Assembly: GCA_907163345.1 (NCBI GenBank) | Contig: CAJQUN010000060.1 | Location: forward strand, 2,108,001 to 2,172,000 | Source: Haberlea rhodopensis | Taxonomy: Eukaryota; Streptophyta; Magnoliopsida; Lamiales; Gesneriaceae | Length of the DNA stretch: 64,000 bases | Direction: 5' to 3' | Shown: positions 22,324 through 34,316 of the stretch, piece after piece | How positions within the stretch are numbered: the first letter of the stretch is position 1 | How the letters are laid out: each line of letters begins with the position of its first letter | Translations under genes and position numbers: made by a program | The notes under the pieces: generated by a model | Databases searched by the model: none | The model's input: only the letters and a program-made list of their open reading frames with translations | Told to the model about the DNA's origin: nothing

Positions 22324-23720
22324 ACGGGTAACAATCTTTGGGACATGCTCACATCTCGGAAATCCACACACATCATCCACTTATCTCCTGATTTGGGTAC
22401 TAGAACCACATTGGAAAGCCATGTGGGGAAACTGATTTCCCGTATATGGCCTGCTCTCAACAGCTCCTCCACCAGCTTGACAATAACTGCGTCATTCTCT
22501 GGTCCAAAATGCCTCCTCTTCTGCTTGATACCCCGACCAAGTCAGCGGTATTCCAACCGAACACATCCACATTGCTATTCAAGCAATCAATCACACATTT
22601 CCCAATTCTGGATCTAACTGAGATCCTACTATGGTTGTTTGAGTCGGGTGACCTAGCTCGATTGTGAGAAATTCCTCCGCGGGCATTACTCGCTCCTCAA
22701 AACACCTTTTGGGTTGTTCCACTTGCTTATCCCTCCTACTGAGCTCACCACCAGCTTTCGCATCTTTCCTCTGTTTCATTTTTTGGGCTTATTCTAAATT
22801 GATATACTTAGAAGCCCTTCCCAGCAGCTCGTCATAATCCGAGGGTGACTTCTTCGCCAAAGATCTGAACAGATCTCCCTCTCATAGTCCCTGAGTAAAA
22901 AACTGACCAGTATTTCGGAAGTAACATGAGGGGCGTCGAGGCATGCTTGATTGAATTTCTTCAAAAAGTCTCGAAGAGATTCCTTCTCTGCTTGCTTTAT
23001 CCCGAACAGACTAAGGGCTGTTCTTTGCCACTTCAACTGCTCGCAAACTAATGAAGGAACAGTGAGCTAAATTTAGGGTATGAATCTATGATCCCCGACG
23101 GTAGTTGGTTAAACCAAGATTGAGCAGCTCCGACAAGAGTAGTCAGGAAGACTCTACACTTCACTCCATCCGTGAGTTGGTGAATGAGTGAAGTGTTCTC
23201 AAATCGGGACAAGTACTCCATAGGATCTGTGCTGCCATCATAATTCCCTACATTCAGAGTTCAGAAATTAGATGGTAGGAGATCGTCAATAACTTGGGGA
23301 GCAAATGGGGTGCCCCTCCGTGCTGGATAGATGTGCCCTTCCATCTTGTTGTGCATCTGCTGCAACTCGTCTTTTAAGCTCTCCATCTGGTGATGTACAG
23401 CTTTGTCTGCTTCTTCACCCATATGACTGGAGGGATCTTTTAACTCTTTCGCTCCTTCCTTTGGCTCCTCGGAAGAGGCTAAATCATCTTCCTCTTCCGT
23501 GGTTTTTTTCTGGCTGGGGTGGAGTCATAAACTGCTTCATGACTTCCCCCACAGTTCTGACGATCACCTCAGTTAATTGTTTCATAGCATTCCTCCAGTA
23601 GGAAATACCTGAGGATCATTCTGAGATGATTCCGCATCCTCCGCTTCTTCTTCCTGCACCGGGAACGAATAGGGAGGGGGCTTGGTATATTCCCCTTCGA
23701 ATTTTGCCCACGGCCCTTAA
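22324..23720 (-). pseudogene. Tat-type gag and start of reverse transcriptase, broken
   Basis: The minus strand reads a Tat gag capsid region (PMEYLSRFENTSLIHQLTDG near 23160-23220, ESLRDFLKKFNQACL near 22950) with stops. At about 22690 it passes straight into the RT N-terminal region (TIELGHP, IVGSQLDPELG, then FPTWLSNVVLVPKSGDKW and CVDFRD near 22360-22430). The zinc knuckle and protease that should lie between gag and RT are absent, so an internal deletion is likely. RT stops at 22324, where the Tekay LTR begins. Several in-frame stops make it non-functional. Confidence 0.75.
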
Positions 23721-23813
23721 TTCTAACCATGTTGTCTTGAATTTTCGCAATAAGAAAATTTTCTACTTCAATGCCTTTGCTCTCACAGACGGCACCAATG
23801 ATTTGATCTGTTA

Positions 23814-24419
23814 TTCTTCGTGTTCGGTTGATTTAAATGTATGCGAAAAATAAAAGAAAGACACCAAGATTTTTTACAAGAAAAACCCTCGAATTGAAGG
23901 AAAACAACGGGATCTAGTCCAGTATAATTTGCACTAATCACAATCAAAATTTGTTACAGAACTTTTGACACAATATATAAGTGAAAAATTATTACACAAG
24001 GATATCTGGAAAAATAACAAGAAATGACCGAACAGACAAAATAATGCTCTCTTCGGAATCTCTTTTGTATAAAAAGTCCAACCCCTTTAATGAAACTCTA
24101 AGCATCTACTTATAGGATCAATTTCAATGTTTAATTGGCAGGAAAGCTAAACACGATATCCCCTTATCGTGGCCTTAATGTAGCGAGTGTGTCCGAGAAA
24201 TCAGCACCCCATTAACGCACGTTTATCTCCGTCGGTTAATTTGTTGGTTACAGCCGGGTCTTCCACTAGTCTTTGACCATTATACCGAGCAGAGTTTAAT
24301 AGCGTTCGGCTACCTTGTGCTCGGATGTTGCTTATTCGGATATTTTCTGTTCGGTATCTGTTTGTTCGGCTTTTTGCAGGGGATTTTAACCGAGAAAACT
24401 AATATATCATATGACATCA
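23814..24419 (-). repeat. 5' LTR of the Tat-type element
   Basis: 606 bp, TGAT..ATCA ends, partner of 6148-6845. A TATA-like box (TATAAGTA, minus strand) lies at 24107-24114. The leader TGGTGCCGTCTGTGAG follows on the minus strand at about 23794-23809. Confidence 0.83.
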
Positions 24420-24725
24420 CTATATATTGTAGAAGCTTCGTTCACTGAATTTGCCGCATTCATTTATTTTGACAAATGATTATTTATTTATTTACATATT
24501 AAAGGGTAATAGATATTGAGTGAAAATTTGTTAGGATCTTAATTTGTGAACCCGTGATTTTACAAGGTTTATTTATTGGGAAAGTTAGTGGCCTGTGGCC
24601 CCGAAACAATTAATAGTTTCATTTCACCCCAAGTATTTATACTATCCCCAAATACTCTGCTGTAGAAATATAGAACAGAGAATTAATCCATTTTTTCTGC
24701 ACTGATCCGGTGAAATCTGGAGCAA
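24420..24725 (+). promoter_or_regulatory. Promoter and 5' UTR of the NDUFS4 gene
   Basis: The only 300 bases between the Tat LTR end and the NDUFS4 start codon. The promoter must lie here or extend into the LTR. TATTTATACTATCCCC near 24634 is the best TATA-like candidate. Confidence 0.4.
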
Positions 24726-27238
24726 ATGGCGAGCTCACTGCAAAGGCTGCGGCACTCCCTTTCTGTGAATTCATATCGATGGGCGATTTCTCCATTTTCG
24801 AGGGCTTTCTCCACGGATGATTCGTTGGTTGAAATCAAGCCTGGAGAGATCGGTATCGTCTCTGGTATTCCTCAAGAGCACCTCCGCCGTAGGGTACAAT
24901 CATCATCTTTCCGTTCATTTTTATTTCCATTTGTTTTTCTGGCTTGAAGTTTAATTTTTTCCCAGTTGGATGGTGAATTAATTGGATAACTAGACTTTGA
25001 TAGATTAATTGATGGACTAATAAGGTAGGGTTTCGGCATAATCAACTTGAAACTTGTCGGAATTGGTGTCATTTTCTTGTTTGTTTCATCTTGCTCTTGT
25101 ATTTGTTACAACCAAATCAAAAGTAATACGAATGTATGTCCTGTAAAACTGGTTTTTCGGTGCTTGTTTACTCGTTCCATTTTGAATTTAAGGTGTGATG
25201 GATAAGATTAACTTCCATTACATGTCAAATGTTAAGAATACATTGAGTTCCAACTCAAAACCAATTGGCAAATGAGTGGAGTAACTCATGCATCTTATAA
25301 GCTCACAAAGCTTGTAGTTTCCCAATGTGGGACAAGTCTCAACACGCCCCCTCACGTGTGACATTATATATAAGTCAAACACGTGGACTGATAATGCGGG
25401 TGACGGTGAGCAAGCCGGCTCTTATACAGGATTGAAATATGGGTCTGATACCATGTTAAGAATACATACATAGGGTTCCAACTCAAAACCAATTGACAAT
25501 GAGTTGAGTAGTCCATGTATCTTATAAGGAGCTCACAAAGCTTGTAGTAGTTTCCCTATGGGCCTATTTGAAGCGAATCAACGAATTGGATCCGGGACAA
25601 TTTTCAACAAAATGCTACTTATAGCTTATTAACGTTTTGACAGGTTCTGATTTTCTCACCTGCTCGAACTGCTACACAACAAGGTTCTGGAAAACTTGGG
25701 AGGTGGAAGATTAACTTTTTGTCCACACAGAAGTATGCAATTTTCTTCTATTAATCTTTTGGTTCCCGGCCTTAACTTGTCTTTTTGCTTCTCATTTTGA
25801 CCTGCTGAGTTATTTTGGTCATTGTGCGAAGCTTATTCTTCTTTCTATCACTTGTTTTGGTCGGAAGAAAATGCATGATAGTGGATTCCATGTTTCTTTT
25901 ACAAGGACTGGAATGTTTCCGTTTAAACAAATTGAAGCTATTGTAAGTTAGATGTGCTGAGATTCATTATAAAAAAAAATGTGTATGACATTACATAGTT
26001 AAGGTCTTATGTACGACTTGGGGACAAATTCAGTGCTAAGAAAGTAAAATCTTGTTGGGATAAGAAATATTTGATTGACCAAAAGTTGAGTACTCTTTTT
26101 GCCATGTGTATCAGTCGGGAAATTCTTTTGACACAAATTTGGGGGAAAGAAAAGAGAACTCTTTCTTTCTCTGTAGATCTTCCTTGTATGATATCTCCCC
26201 TTGCTACCCAGGACCCCAACTATGTTTTTCTATTTCCTCCCTGTTTTGCAAAAGGCTGAGTGGAGAGGCAAGGCTATCAATGTTCTCTTTTTGTGTCCCT
26301 CAGTTCATTTTTAGTTGTTGAATCACATGTTTCACTCACTGGTGAACTTTTCCCTTGTATTTTACTATCACTCAGTAAGATGGTGTCATTTTTGGCATTC
26401 AGATGGGAAAATCCATTGATGGGTTGGACATCCACAGGGGACCCATACTCACATGTTGGCGATTCTGCATTAGGTTTTGAGAGTCAAGAAGATGCAATAG
26501 CGTTTGCCAAGAGGCATGGTTGGGAATACACGGTATGACTTGTTTCTCAGTTTACCCTTCAGTACAAATTCTTACTGAATTTGTAGCTCTTTTATTCTCC
26601 TTTTGTTTTTTTCCACTTGCTTTTGGTGGAACTACAGAAATTTAATATGTTTAAATATCTACACATGGTTCTGTATTATATTGGACTTGGCTTGAGTAAT
26701 GTTAAGTGTGAATGCCTTGTTTGATTCAATTTGGTGATATTGGCATTTTTATTAGAACATATAAGTACAGTATATGTCCAATACTGTTCCACATCTTCAA
26801 AATTCTTTTATTAAAAAATAGACGAATTTGGAGGAAAGGATATCTTGCACTTGTTACAGTTGGAACATGAAGGCAAACAGGCGATGAAAAGGCAATGTAG
26901 TTTTTCTATTTGATCTTACATGAATGGTTCTAGCTTTTTATTAGTCTTATTCATCTAATTTTTAAAGATCATGTTTTTTTACTTGGTTTTGATTGAAAAA
27001 TTGAGCCCGCTCTCTCTCTCTGCAACTTTGGACTTGCAGGTTAAGAAGCGCCAGACACCATTATTGAAGGTTTGAGATTCTTGTTTCAAATCCGTTCTTC
27101 TGGTTATAGCTAATGGCTTTAACTTAGGTATAAAAGTCGACTTTATCTCTCCTTTCTCATTGAAAAATCTGCTTACAGGTGAAATCTTATGCTGACAATT
27201 TCAAATGGAAGGGCCCTCCAAAGACAGATGTGAACTAA
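24726..27238 (+). CDS. NDUFS4: NADH dehydrogenase (ubiquinone) iron-sulfur protein 4, complex I 18-kDa subunit
   Basis: Five exons (24726-24893, 25644-25732, 26403-26532, 27040-27069, 27179-27238) join without frame errors to give 158 aa. The N-terminus is Arg/Ser rich and fits a mitochondrial presequence (MASSLQRLRHSLSVNSYRW). The conserved core begins IKPGEIGIVSGIPQEHLRRR, then FSPARTATQQGSGKLGRWKI, KWENPLMGWTSTGDPY, SALGFESQEDAIAFAKRHGW, and ends VKSYSDNFKWKG. NDUFS4 is an accessory subunit at the matrix arm of respiratory complex I; its Arabidopsis homologue is FRO1. Length and exon pattern are normal. Intron 1 carries a TRIM retrotransposon remnant. The 5' end lies only about 300 bp from an LTR. 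It converges on the next minus-strand gene. Confidence 0.95.
25230..25563 (-). mobile_element. TRIM (small non-coding LTR retrotransposon) in NDUFS4 intron 1
   Basis: Terminal direct repeats: 25230-25344 (TGTTAAGAATACAT ... CTCAACA) and 25454-25563, the second one truncated. Beside the right repeat the minus strand has the tRNA-Met primer site TGGTATCAGA. Beside the left repeat it has the purine tract GTGAGGGGGCG before TGTTGAG. Only about 110 bp lie between the repeats and they encode nothing. Confidence 0.75.
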
Positions 27239-27874
27239 ACTAATTTTCCCCATGCTATTTTGGGTGATCAAAATTGTGCCCAATATTTTACAGTTTCCTG
27301 TTCAATATGCATAATGGATTTTCCTTCTATGGACAATGTTTTCCTAACTTGGAATTTTTCTAGTTAGTTGGAGAATAAAATTGTCTACTTCATGGTTTCA
27401 TTTATAAGTAAGGTGTTGTGGATTCTTGGTACCCTGGAATTTGTCATTTAAGTTTTATGCATATCATGTTGAAACCAAGTCATGGTATTTTGAGTTCAAG
27501 AATTCATTATCTATGTGGGAAATCCCCGGAGTAGGCCGATATATTAAAGTTTTATTTAGAGTGAAGAAATTTGTACGATATCCTCCTATCCTTTTGTTGC
27601 AACTTTTATCCTTAAAATACAGTACTTGAAACATTTAAAACCTACAAATGGTTTGTATAGGATTTCTTTATAAAAAATAACGACCCTTCGGATGCCCGGT
27701 TCATTCCTTGTTCGCAAGCGTTAGATTTCAGGAACACAATTTCTTAGCCTTCCTCCTTTGCTTGATCTTGTTCTGCTTTGTGCAAAAAGCCGGTGCTCCT
27801 AAAAATTGCGAATTTAATCAAGCATGAGTCTTAATTCCCAAATCAAAAGCGGATTCAACAGGGAAGGGATGTTT
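27239..27874. other. Intergenic region between convergent genes
   Basis: It contains the NDUFS4 3' UTR and, near 27730-27800 on the minus strand, a possible last exon of the next gene. A 67-codon plus-strand frame (27426-27629) has no recognisable product. Confidence 0.4.
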
Positions 27875-28504
27875 TTAAAATTGTTGCGGAGCAGACAAGG
27901 GTAATTGAAAACACGAAAGAAATTCACCTGAACTGCTAGTTACAGTACTTGATCCCGGTGCGGTATTTGTTCGAACACTTTGCAGCGTGTTTCCATCAAT
28001 ATCACCACCGCCATCAATCCCATCATCTGTTGAGTTCGGTAAAAGTGGACCGATGATCGCCCTTCGTCGAGAAGCTGCTTCCTTGAATTTCCTCTTACGA
28101 AGCCTTTTCCTCTGCGCCCTCGTCAGCTTTTCAGGGCCATCGTTTTCACCGTTGTTGTCATCACTGCTCGGTGAAAATGAGTTCCTATTATCCTCTAGCT
28201 CTCCTGCGGTTACAAAATAAAAAAGATTGCTGTTTTTGGGAAGCAATAAACACGTGTTCTTACATACTTTCAACAAGCACCTGGAAGGTGATATGACGAA
28301 TCGGTTGAATTCTTCAGTTTCCCCTCTTCATCCTCCTCTGCCTGTACAAATATAGTAAATATTCATTCATACAAATGGAGGGGAAAAGACACATAGAGAT
28401 AAGGAAGAAAGCGTCACTTGAGGAGGAGGTGACGGTGGAGGAGGAGGATAAAGCATTTTGAGAAGGGCTTCATGGAACTTCTGTTGCTTTTCCTCTTGCT
28501 TCAT
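27875..28504 (-). CDS. Small basic plant protein, family not recognised
   Basis: Minus-strand exons 28504-28418, 28341-28281 and 28203 onward join cleanly at GT-AG borders. The start chosen is ATG 28504 (MKQEEKQQKFHEALLKML), but the frame stays open upstream to an acceptor near 28548, so a further 5' exon is possible. Features in order: a charged start, a proline run (YPPPPPSPPPQ), an acidic piece, a Ser/Asn-rich linker, then a strongly basic motif EKLTRAQRKRLRKRKFKEAA followed by RRRAIIGPLLPN. The basic motif looks like a nuclear or nucleolar signal or RNA contact; that is inference. Reading on to TGA at 27875 gives 158 aa. A good donor (TTCAG/GTGAAT) at 27928 suggests a further exon near 27725-27790. 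Function unknown. Confidence 0.6.
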
Positions 28505-29259
28505 TTTCTTGGAAATTCTCTTCCGCTCACTCTGGATGCAGGTGCTGTAATTTCCACAAGATTATGCGTTTCGGAGAGGAACTACGAGAGAAGAATCTTA
28601 ATTTTGGAGGCAAAACCCACAGTTTTTTAAGAGTTCTTTTCGAGATTGAATGTAAAGAAACAAAACATATTTAGAAATTTTGAAGAAAAACAAGGGCATG
28701 AGCCTGCAACTTTAGACATTCTAATTACATTATTGATCAAATATTGATTGTTTTCAAGTAACGCGAAGCACATTCCTTTTTTCTTTCCTTTTCTTAACCA
28801 AGTAAACCTTATTCAACGGCTCAAGAAATATGGCTTTCATGTAAAATTAAATATAGACATAAAATTTTTTTTTTATAAGAGATTAACTATAGACATAATA
28901 ATAAAAATTATATCTTTTTTGTTATTTTACAGAGAGAACTATTTATTAACTTGTTATTTTATCAACCTATCGATGAAAAGGGACCGAACTTGAGTCCATT
29001 AAGGAAGATGATAACAAATCATCAGTTGTGATTTATTAATGTTATCTGCTTTTTGAAGTGCTATTTCTTTAAAATGAAAAAAGAGAGTCTTTTCAAGAAA
29101 TAAAAAAAAAGTTAAAACAGAAACAAACATTATTTTTCGACAAAAACCTTTTTTCTTTAAATATACAAAACGGACGTTTATTGCCGTTTGTGCTCTGAGT
29201 AACTTTTTCCCTTCCAGTGGAATGCTACCAAGTGGTGTTGACCGATTCCTTGTAAGTTT
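28505..29259. other. AT-rich spacer between two minus-strand genes
   Basis: It probably holds the 5' UTR of the small basic gene and the 3' UTR of the ACR gene. Long A/T runs; no coding signal. Confidence 0.45.
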
Positions 29260-31551
29260 TTAAGATTTAATGGGTCTGAAATTATTGGAAAGACGCTCCA
29301 GCTGAGCCCACAGTAAGCTCCCGAACGAAAGCCTCGGACTCTCTTCAATACCACCGCTACCGCTTCCTCTCGTTCTCGGAAAACTTGCCTCCGGAGATGC
29401 AGCCGATAAAGAATTGTCCCCTGCAACGACGCTACCTCCTATTTCTTGTCTCACAACCTCGAGTATTTGAGGATTCACATCGTCATCGGATACGTCTTTC
29501 ACATAAAACGTTCCGATTGCTTTTTCACCACGAGTCCCAATCTCAGCCCTCGTTATGGATAAACCGTTCTCTCTGAAAATTCTAGTGACATCTGATAACA
29601 GCCCTGTCCTGTTTTTTGTACAGATTTTTAGCCTCAAACCCTGCACGTATATGAGTAGATTTAATGCTAGAGTTCATTCATTATTTTCCAAAATAAGGAT
29701 AAAAACGACTGCTTACATGAGATGCTCTCCTCTCCGTTGCAGCAATCAAACAACGGGTGACCTTACGCTTCTCACCTTCAGAATCCAGAGTACCTCCATT
29801 CTTGTGCCGTAGATAATACTCCTGCAACAAGTTATATAGAATATAAAGTCAAGAAATTCACAACAAATAATATGTTGCAAGAGAAACTTCACCAGGCATT
29901 TACCTGGATAGCAACCGATCCTTCGGAGCTAATTGCAGCGTGAGAAACAACATACTGCAGGTCCATCAAAGTACATAACGTATCGAACAATAACTTTGGC
30001 CTATCTCTACTCCTCACTGAAACTAAAGAATACCCCATCTTTTTACAGTTCTCAATCTGAACATGTGTACGGTTGCATCTCTTACTCTGCTCTTTTCGCC
30101 ACTTTTCGTACGTATAAATGTCATCAATAGTGCCACCACAACAAGAACATGATTCCTGGTAATCACCCTCAACGGCCATTATCTGGTGGAGGCGCCTCTC
30201 CCGGTGTGTCTGGTTGGCTGCCGGGGGAGACAACCTCAAGCTTCGAGGCTCGTCCTTGTAATGGTGGGCCTCCACCACATTTTCGAGTTGTGCCTGGACA
30301 TGTGCCAGGCGACAAGGGTCTGTTATTGACCCATGCAATGAGCTATCTTCCACGTAGATGATGCATGCCGCTCGTCTGTTGTGGGTCCATGCAACGGCAT
30401 TAGAGATGTGGCATCCCAGCCCAGCTAATACGGCTGACATCTCGGACATTAAGCCTGGCCTATCTATTCCTGTCATCTCAAGTACCATTCTTCCTGTTAA
30501 CGCTTCTTGGTGTGTTTCTTCTAGCCCGGTGTTTTGTTCAACTCCCTTGGAAGCCCTCCTACTTGTGCATATGCCCTATAAAAGTTGATCCTTCTTTATA
30601 TAAGAACATATATAAAACAAAGAACATTATCTTAAATAATAATAGCCCGACCTCTTGGATGTAATGTAGGAGGCTTTGTTCGGTAACTTTGTTCCCTTGT
30701 TGATCAGTCACATGGAAGACTGGAAACCATAAACCAAAACAACCCCGAGTGAAAACAAAAGCATTTTACGACAATTGCCTCCTCAGTTAACTGATAGTTT
30801 CAAATGGAAACTCAACAGAATAGGTATTCATTTACTCGATCCCAACTAGTTTGAGTCTAAAGTATTAGAGAATGTTACTATGTACTCACCATCCATTAAC
30901 CAACCACCATCAGAGGAAATGTAAGATTTTGAAATGATGAGGTCGAGATCTGTTAGTACTTGGACCATCTCCAACAACATCCCCAGCTTGTTAGCACTAT
31001 CAACCTGCAATCAAAATTGGGGTTTGAAAAATGTTTGGATACATAACTAAATTACTTCATCAAACTGGTAGAGGTAACCCAAAGTTTTGCAATTCAACAA
31101 CAATAGATGATACATCTCCAGCATCGATCAAGAGTATACATCACGTAATAAAAATTCAATTTTTGTAGCACATGGGATGTGAGCACCGAAGTATTGGAGA
31201 TTTGGGTATGGAAAGTGATAGCTAGTGGTTCTTACCAGAATAAGATGACTCAAATCAAGAAACCCAACTCTCCATTCATGACAAACCTAGATATAAAAAT
31301 AACTGGAACATAAAAAATTTGATGACAAAAATATAACCATTTACCAACCTTTACAAGCGTGCAATCGGGAAACGTGTCGTTGTCTATACAAACCCTGAAA
31401 AACCAAAGTAGTATTATCACAAGCACAAACATTATACGAGGTAATGAGTATAAATTTGTAAGTTAATGTAATATGTAAACCTTGGGGGATTAATTCTTTC
31501 AATGAGTGATTCGAATTCCGGGTCAATGTATGGCTTGTAAGTGATATCCAT
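29260..31551 (-). CDS. ACR: ACT domain-containing protein of the plant ACR family
   Basis: Seven minus-strand exons (31551-31481, 31394-31349, 31004-30890, 30719-30652, 30575-29904, 29821-29717, 29640-29260) give 485 aa with no frame errors. The start MDITYKPYIDPEFESLIERI matches ACR proteins. Four ACT-like repeats are visible: DCTLVKVDSANKLGMLLEMV (about residue 34), MVLEMTGIDRPGLMSEMSAV (about 138), YSLVSVRSRDRPKLLFDTLC (about 290) and LRLKICTKNRTGLLSDVTRI (about 361). ACR proteins resemble the ACT repeats of bacterial GlnD and are thought to sense amino acids or act as regulatory scaffolds; several respond to hormones, stress or nitrogen. The C-terminal tail is Ser/Gly rich. The length fits ACR1/ACR2-type members; which one cannot be decided here. 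Confidence 0.93.
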
Positions 31552-32214
31552 TTCTTCTGGTAAACTGCAGATATGAATAGCTAGGTTAATTTTTCAAGGA
31601 TACGCATCTAAATCAATCCCCACTATGAATTGAAGTAATATTTCTTGGATATGAAGAAAACCAACTCTGATTATGGGAAAATATCTGTCGAGAATAGGGA
31701 ATGTGGAGTAAAATTTCCGATCAAGAATCACCGAATAAAAGGGGTAAATAGAATGTTTGTTGTACATTAATTAATCATGCATGCACCTTGGAAGAGAGGT
31801 CGAGTTTGCAGCTTATCAAGATTTCTCGAGAGATGTACAGCGGCCGATATCATAACATAACATTGTATGCATATGCGCATGTATAGGTCGGGGGTTTGAC
31901 TCGAGGAGCCGAGTCTTTGAATATTTTGTTAATTCAAAGTTTGGCCATGAATTTGCCACGTGGTGACGTAGCCGAATACAGGTGCGACGCCTCGGGTTCT
32001 CGGTAGCTAGCACGTTGTTAACCATGTGGCGATCAGGAAGCACAGTGGCGAAAGTTATTGGGGTAAATTCGTCCACCACACTCAAAGTCAAAGACTTCGA
32101 AGAAGTTTACTTTTTGGTCGGAACAATTTATAATTTTTGTTCCACTTGTTTGATGTCGATGCTGGAGTTATGAGCACATGGAAAACAGACAACCCATTCC
32201 TAGCTAGACCTCGT
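31552..32214. other. Upstream region of the ACR gene
   Basis: Promoter and 5' UTR of the minus-strand ACR gene are expected here. Open frames are short and have no recognisable product. Confidence 0.4.
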
Positions 32215-33225
32215 GATACATCGTAGTTTAATAGATCGGATCAACTTGAAACCGGATTTATATAAGCCGCTTTGAAACCAGACTTATATAAGCCGCTTTG
32301 AAACCGGACCATTTTAGTCCGATTTGAAACCAAAACAAGCTAACCGATCTGGATCGGTTCCGAGCCCCCGATTTCGACTCCAAAACAAAACCAGATTTAA
32401 ATAAATAATAACAATAATAAAACATTTTGTGGCCAACAGCTCTTTCAGTGTTGGCCACAAAATCTATGGCCAATTGTGTCAACGGCTAGTTGGCACAATT
32501 TTGTGTCTACTAACTGTTGGTTTTTATTTTAGATTTTTATTTTTTTGTTAAAAATAACTTATATATATTAGGTTGGGGTGTGTGGTTATTCACTTATTCA
32601 TTCTCTTAACTTATTCATTCTCTCTATTTGTCTTGCTGCTGATTCATTATGCATGTTTACACTACTCAATTATTGGTTTGGAGTTGAACGTAAGAATAGA
32701 AGGAAATGAGCAGTAGATGGATTCGAAATGCATCACTCCGAAGAGGAAGAATGCGCCAAAACAATACTCATCAACTACCCTGAGTAATATTATTTCTTTT
32801 TCTTTCAATTATTATAACTATTATTTGTAATAATATGTTCTAAGTTCGATTTTAAAATTTGTCAATGAAGAAGAATTTTCTATAAATATTGTATGTAATA
32901 CGCTAATTTAAAAAATACCAAAGGTAAAAAACCAAACCAAAATTTAAGATACAAGAAAAAAAAAGCACGTGATCGATCATGCCTATGGCCGCGATCGATC
33001 GTGTGCAACATAGATTTTTAAACAACTTTATGTGATACGCGATCGGTCGGCCAAAGGGCACCGATCGATCGCTTGCAATAGTTTTTTTCAAAAAAATTAA
33101 ATTAAATTATCAGGTTCCGGTTTGGAACTGGTACCAACTTTGAACTGGATCCAATCCGGTTTTCAACCGGATTGATCCAATTTCAGCTGGTTTGAAACTG
33201 GTCCAATCCGGTCCCATGACAGCCC
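32215..33225. mobile_element. Possible hAT-like non-autonomous DNA transposon remnant
   Basis: The right end, read inward on the minus strand, starts TAGGGCTGTCATGGGACCGG, which resembles hAT terminal repeats. Both ends are dense in short subterminal motifs (GAAACCGG, AACCGGATT): 32245-32400 on the left, 33110-33215 on the right. A 30-bp tandem duplication lies at 32251-32310. A short plus-strand start (MDSKCITPKRKNAPKQ, 32718) hints at a transposase N-terminus. I cannot find the left terminal repeat or an 8-bp target duplication. GATCGATC motifs lie at 32970-33070. Confidence 0.4.
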
Positions 33226-34308
33226 TACATCCAACTCATCAAAGTACGTGACCATCAAAGTCTAAATAGCTACAAAGTTGATAAAGAAATCATCAAATAT
33301 AATACTAGTTTTCCCCCCCTTGATCATAGTATAATACTAGTTTTTACCAGATAGATAGATGAGGGCAAATTTACATATCAGAGTGCACACTAATTCTTAA
33401 GCATATAAGTAAGCTAAATATCGGAAAGGTAAAATGATATGATATACTACCTTATATTTCACATTGTTTTGTGTAGCTTTAGTCGGGCTTTCGAGCTCAA
33501 TCATAAACTCTTGAAATTTTTCTTTGTTCAATTTAATAATACCAAAACAATGTACATGTTGCAGACATTTAATAATAACTGAACATTGTACGATGGCTAA
33601 TGATAATGCCAAAGCAAAGATTGTTTTTTGCCAAAACAATGTTGACAAAATACCAATTATACCCCTTCAATCTTCAAATCTACTAAAAGGTAACATTTTA
33701 TGAACATGAAATCCTTCAATTTCTGTCATCTTGAGAAGAACCCAAGAGCATACTTTTGCAAAAGGCTCACAGTTCATGATATGAAGAAAATATATAACAG
33801 GCGCATCATGTTTCCGTATTACAATAAAATGTTAACAAACTGATTAATACATTTTTGACCAAACTACTATCGGGTATCCCACCAGGTTTTACGATGGCTC
33901 ATCACCATCAACCCAACGATCGCAATTGATGTTCCTGTAATGGGGCCTTCAACAGTAGGCAGCATAGCCCTAATTTATTTCCTACCTTATGACGTAGAGC
34001 ATAAGCAAATATATGAAAGATTTAAAGAAATTTGGGAGATAATGAGAAACATCTTCATTTTTATTATGGAAATACTTATAAAATTTATTAAATTAATACT
34101 TCTCCACCTGGGAGGAGACTAACTTGTTAGTCTCTCATATAATGATGCTGGACTTGAAACACATATACAAACTGAATTGAAACCTGAAATATTACAAAGA
34201 AAAAGAAAATTACCAAGGTATGAAAGATGAACAGATAATAGCTTGGAGATTATACTCTGAGAAAACTATGGAGAATTTCTGATGTCCTTAGCTTCGTCGC
34301 TGCCTGGC
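33226..34308. other. Spacer left of the pararetrovirus, no gene seen
   Basis: AT-rich. Part of it (33850-34300) would be the leader transcribed from the minus-strand promoter at 34309. A small perfect stem (GAGACTAA, 4-base loop, TTAGTCTC) sits near 34117-34136. Confidence 0.4.
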
Positions 34309-34316
34309 CTTATATA
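34309..34316 (-). promoter_or_regulatory. TATA box in the pararetroviral intergenic region
   Basis: The minus strand reads TATATAAG within GCCTATATAAGGCCAGGC, downstream of the last viral ORF, where the pregenomic RNA promoter is expected. Confidence 0.55.

Larger units (their letters stand above)
6148..24419 (-). mobile_element. Ty3/gypsy Tat-type LTR retrotransposon, internally rearranged
   Basis: Direct repeats 6148-6845 and 23814-24419 share start TGATCTGTTATTC and end GACATCA, so they are LTRs. The minus-strand order is 5' LTR (23814-24419), leader beginning TGGTGCCGTCTGTGAG, gag, a start of reverse transcriptase, then (after invading elements) an antisense ORF, a purine tract and the 3' LTR. 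An antisense ORF between pol and 3' LTR is a hallmark of the Tat/Retand lineage. Protease, most of RT, RNase H and integrase are missing. I find no matching 5-bp target duplication outside the LTRs (TGATG on the left, CTATA on the right), so the outer ends may also have been rearranged. The invading copia and chromovirus elements are listed separately. Confidence 0.8.

Noticed and set aside
23305..23853. Plus-strand frames over the Tat gag region
   Set aside because: Gag-like sequence is read on the minus strand here; the plus-strand frames are shadows with low-complexity Leu/Pro/Ser content.
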